DNA of 64,000 bases from contig DASXGX010000154.1 of assembly GCA_036488815.1 (NCBI GenBank), positions 36,414 through 100,413 of the forward strand, read 5' to 3'. Shown in pieces: positions 62,069-64,000 of this stretch; position 1 is the stretch's first letter, and each line of letters starts with the position of its first letter. The notes below the pieces were generated by a model that was given only the letters and a program-made list of their open reading frames with translations, was not told the origin of the DNA and searched no databases. The translations under genes and the position numbers were made by a program. This DNA comes from Roseiarcus sp036488815 (GTDB lineage Bacteria > Pseudomonadota > Alphaproteobacteria > Rhizobiales > Beijerinckiaceae).

Positions 62069-62662
62069 CTAGGCCAACAATTTCATAGCGGCTTCGACGA
62101 GGTCGCCCCTCAGGTCGCCCGGCTTCTCCATCAGGCCGGTGACGTACGCGCCGTTGATGATCAGCGCGATCTGAGACGCGACACGGTTGGGATCGCCAAC
62201 GCCCAGCCTGGCGACAATGGCTGCGAGTCTGGCCCGCATTTCCTCCTTGTTGGCCCGGGCGGCGATCCGGCCCGGATGGTTGTTGTCAGGAAACTCCGTC
62301 GCCAGGTTCAGGAACGGACAGCCGCGATAGGCGGGCCCTCCGATCCGCCGCGCGATTTCGGATAGCAACGCCTCGAGCAAAGCACGCGGATCGTCAGCGT
62401 GCTGCTCTTCGATGCGATCCCACCACTCCCAGTTCAACCGATCCCGCTCTGCAGCGAAGGCCGCGATCAAAGCGTCTTTGGACTCAAACAGGCGATAGAG
62501 AGTCGTCTTCGACACGCCGGATCGCTCGACGACCATGTCGACGCCGATAGCGCGGACGCCTTCGCGGTAAAACAATTCATTTGCCGTCGCGAGGATCCGC
62601 TCGCGGGCGCTCACCTCGCCTTTTGGCGGGGCTCCTCGGCGCCGCCGGACTCCATCGTCCAT
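62069..62662 (-). CDS. TetR-family transcriptional regulator
   Basis: About 197 residues from the ATG at 62662 (GGAGCGG upstream). Helix-turn-helix 'RAIGVDMVVERSGVSKTTLY' with 'RLFESKDALIAAFAAERDRL'; the C-terminal part ('PAYRGCPFLNLATEFPDNNH', 'ADDPRALLEALLSEIARRI') belongs to the TetR group with a conserved Cys in 'G-C-P-F-x-N', often found in electrophile- or oxidant-sensing regulators of reductases. It is divergent from the alcohol dehydrogenase-like gene and has two operators between. Confidence 0.91.
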   Translation of the reverse strand: MDDGVRRRRGAPPKGEVSARERILATANELFYREGVRAIGVDMVVERSGVSKTTLYRLFESKDALIAAFAAERDRLNWEWWDRIEEQHADDPRALLEALLSEIARRIGGPAYRGCPFLNLATEFPDNNHPGRIAARANKEEMRARLAAIVARLGVGDPNRVASQIALIINGAYVTGLMEKPGDLRGDLVEAAMKLLA

Positions 62663-62693
62663 ATCCGCTCGCTCCTGCCGCCTGATTCGTCGC

Positions 62694-62724
62694 TTGACAA
62701 AGTTACAGACCTGTGCGTTATATT
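62694..62724 (+). promoter_or_regulatory. Predicted promoter of the dehydrogenase gene
   Basis: TTGACA (62694-62699) and TATATT (62719-62724) with 19 bp between them, or TTATAT one base earlier with 18 bp. The first TetR operator occupies the spacer, so bound repressor would exclude polymerase. Confidence 0.6.
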
Positions 62725-62745
62725 GCAACTAAGTTACAGGTCCGT
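62702..62745. promoter_or_regulatory. Paired TetR operators AGTTACAG...
   Basis: ACAG-AC-CTGT (62705-62714) is a perfect palindrome and ACAG-GT-CCGT (62736-62745) a near copy. Both are preceded by AGTT, 31 bp apart (about three helical turns). The spacing suggests two repressor dimers on the same face covering the divergent promoters. Confidence 0.6.
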
Positions 62746-62762
62746 CACTTTAGGGGACGCCG

Positions 62763-63734
62763 ATGCGCGCGATGCAGGCGGAAGCCTTCTCCGGCTACGA
62801 CGGACTGCGGCAGATCGAATTGCCCAAACCCCTACCGGCAAAGGACAAAGTGCTGGTGCGCGTAACGGCCGCCGGCGTCACGCCGCTCGATCATACGATC
62901 CTGTCGGGAGGACACCCTCGAGCGAAGGCGCCGCTGGTGCTCGGCAACGAGGGCGCCGGCGTCATCGAGGACGCGGGCGACTCCGAACTCGCGGTAGGAA
63001 GCCGCGTGATGTTCACCGGGCTCTACGGCGTTCGCGAGAATGGCGCGTGGCAGGAATGGCTACTAGTGAGGCCCGATGATCTGGCGCTCGTGCCCGACGC
63101 GATCGACGACGTCGTCGCGGCGAGCCTGCCAGTGGCCTATCTGACGGCGCAGATCACGCTGACGCTGGCCGGGTTCGAGCCGGGCAAGACGGTGCTGGCG
63201 CCGGCGATTGGCGGTTCGGTCGGCAGCGCGACCTATCAGCTCGCGCGGGCGCAAGGCGCCGGCAAAGTGATCTCGACGGCCGGCAGTGCGGCAAAGGCCG
63301 CCAGGGCGCGCGAGCTTGGCTTTGAAAACGTGATTGACCTCACCACCGAAGGTCTCGCCGACGGCGTTCGCCGGATAACGGCTGGCAAGGGCGTCGATGT
63401 CGCAATCGACAGCGTTGGCGGCGCCGTGACGGGTGAGGCGCTGAGCAGCCTTGCTCTCGGCGGCGCCCTTCTCACGCTTGGCTATTCCGCCGGACGCAAA
63501 ACGACGATCGATGTGACCGACCTGATCTGGAAGGGCGCGCGAATGGCCGGTTTCTCTCTGTTCGCCCAGTCGCCGACCACTGTCGCCGCCGCCTGGCGCG
63601 ACATCCTCCCGCTGATCGTCGGCGGATCCGTCAAGCCGATCGTCGAGCGGACCTATCCGCTTGGCGAGGCGGCCCAAGCTTTGCGCCATCTGATCGAGGA
63701 TCGGCCGTTTGGCAAAGTCGTCCTCGCGGTGTGA
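62763..63734 (+). CDS. MDR-family quinone oxidoreductase/alcohol dehydrogenase-like protein (zinc-free)
   Basis: 323 residues. N-terminal GroES-like domain ('LVRVTAAGVTPLDHTILSGG', 'PLVLGNEGAGVIEDAG') and Rossmann domain ('PAIGGSVGSATYQLARAQGA', 'GVDVAIDSVGGAVTGEALSS'). The Cys ligands of zinc-dependent alcohol dehydrogenases are absent, so it belongs to the quinone-oxidoreductase/enoyl reductase-like MDR branch that uses NADPH. Controlled by the divergent TetR regulator, probably induced by an electrophile or aldehyde. Complete at both ends. Confidence 0.9.
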   Translation: MRAMQAEAFSGYDGLRQIELPKPLPAKDKVLVRVTAAGVTPLDHTILSGGHPRAKAPLVLGNEGAGVIEDAGDSELAVGSRVMFTGLYGVRENGAWQEWLLVRPDDLALVPDAIDDVVAASLPVAYLTAQITLTLAGFEPGKTVLAPAIGGSVGSATYQLARAQGAGKVISTAGSAAKAARARELGFENVIDLTTEGLADGVRRITAGKGVDVAIDSVGGAVTGEALSSLALGGALLTLGYSAGRKTTIDVTDLIWKGARMAGFSLFAQSPTTVAAAWRDILPLIVGGSVKPIVERTYPLGEAAQALRHLIEDRPFGKVVLAV

Positions 63735-63893
63735 TCGACCTGACGGCCGTTTCCGCGCAATTGAAGCTCGGTGTGAATCGAACTCGGCGCTTATCTATTC
63801 GTGTCTCGTTGCATCGAGCGCTCGGACGTAACCCAAACGGTCCCCGAGACCGCGGCCAACCCCAACACGATGTTCTAACCCAGGAGAACGTCC

Positions 63894-64000
63894 ATGTCGG
63901 AGACCAACAAGGACATCGCCGTCGCCTTCTACAAAAAGGTCCTGTTCGAGGGTCAAGTCGAAGAGGCCTTTCGGCTTTACGCCGGCGCCCCCTATCGTCA
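63894..64000 (+). CDS. SnoaL/NTF2-like protein, N-terminal part (runs off the window)
   Basis: ATG at 63894 with CAGGAGAA upstream. The visible 35 residues ('IAVAFYKKVLFEGQVEEAFR', then 'LYAGAPYR') match the start of SnoaL-like polyketide cyclase/aldol-condensation proteins, in which Y-A-G-x-x-Y is followed by an active-site-lining Gln-His. The gene is cut by the window end. It follows the TetR-controlled dehydrogenase by 159 bp and may have its own promoter. Confidence 0.7.
   Translation, partial: MSETNKDIAVAFYKKVLFEGQVEEAFRLYAGAPYR

Noticed and set aside
61977..62080. Protein-like minus-strand stretch ('RTARIRLGARSNIFNGSPEV') after the TetR gene
   Set aside because: Too short, no start codon, partly overlapping the TetR coding end; no family recognised.

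Overview
The window is high-GC chromosomal DNA from an alphaproteobacterium, most likely of the Hyphomicrobiales (rhizobial/Beijerinckiaceae-like). The evidence is a GapR nucleoid protein, FixL/FixJ-style two-component genes, Liv-type and ribose-type ABC transporters, and many plant-sugar and polyol catabolic genes. There is no rRNA, tRNA, phage, transposase or CRISPR array. Coding density is high and almost every gene belongs to a metabolic, transport or regulatory family. The genus cannot be fixed from the sequence alone.

Layout. 0-4.5 kb: tail of a type II NADH dehydrogenase, then an AaeXAB-like aromatic-acid efflux set (FUSC pump, DUF1656 peptide, HlyD adaptor). 4.5-8.2 kb: a FixJ-like regulator, a receiver-only protein and a multi-PAS histidine kinase. 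8.7-12 kb: GapR and a solitary, divergent 2-oxoglutarate dehydrogenase E1-like gene. 12.2-17.7 kb: livJHMGF plus a flavodoxin-fold quinone reductase. 18.1-26.1 kb: a LysR regulator divergent from an eight-gene operon (two-subunit ThDP decarboxylase, aldehyde dehydrogenase, FAD oxidoreductase, VOC protein, pxpABC). Its substrate is unknown, and it is the best candidate here for an undescribed pathway.

26.2-38.3 kb: an inositol-type polyol cluster (IolD, IolE, several Gfo/Idh dehydrogenases, SDR, HpaI aldolase, hydroxyacid dehydrogenase) with an RpiR regulator. It shows decay: a frameshifted ABC ATPase, an orphan 3' gene fragment, and an aldehyde dehydrogenase reduced to its two ends by an internal deletion. 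Two inverted copies of a 128-bp repeat bracket it. A shared operator-like palindrome links the RpiR gene to the iolD/iolG promoter region.

38.6-53.2 kb: a D-apiose/D-apionate catabolic island with two ribose-type ABC importers (one with a fused ATPase-permease), D-apionate oxidoisomerase (ApnO), a D-apiose dehydrogenase-like protein, a GntR regulator, a RuBisCO-like protein (OiaT/OiaX type) and a DUF1537 kinase (OiaK). 53.4-58 kb: a PaoABC-like molybdenum aldehyde oxidoreductase with a divergent TetR regulator. 58-64 kb: small membrane and secreted proteins, a secreted beta-propeller, a GST-like protein, and a TetR/zinc-free alcohol dehydrogenase pair with clear operators, ending in a cut SnoaL-like gene.

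Together the genes describe a soil or plant-associated heterotroph that imports branched sugars, polyols and amino acids. They are oxidised by NAD-, FAD- and Mo-dependent dehydrogenases, each block under its own local regulator. Where an entry gives a start codon different from the longest frame, it was chosen from ribosome-binding sites, overlaps with the previous gene and family length.
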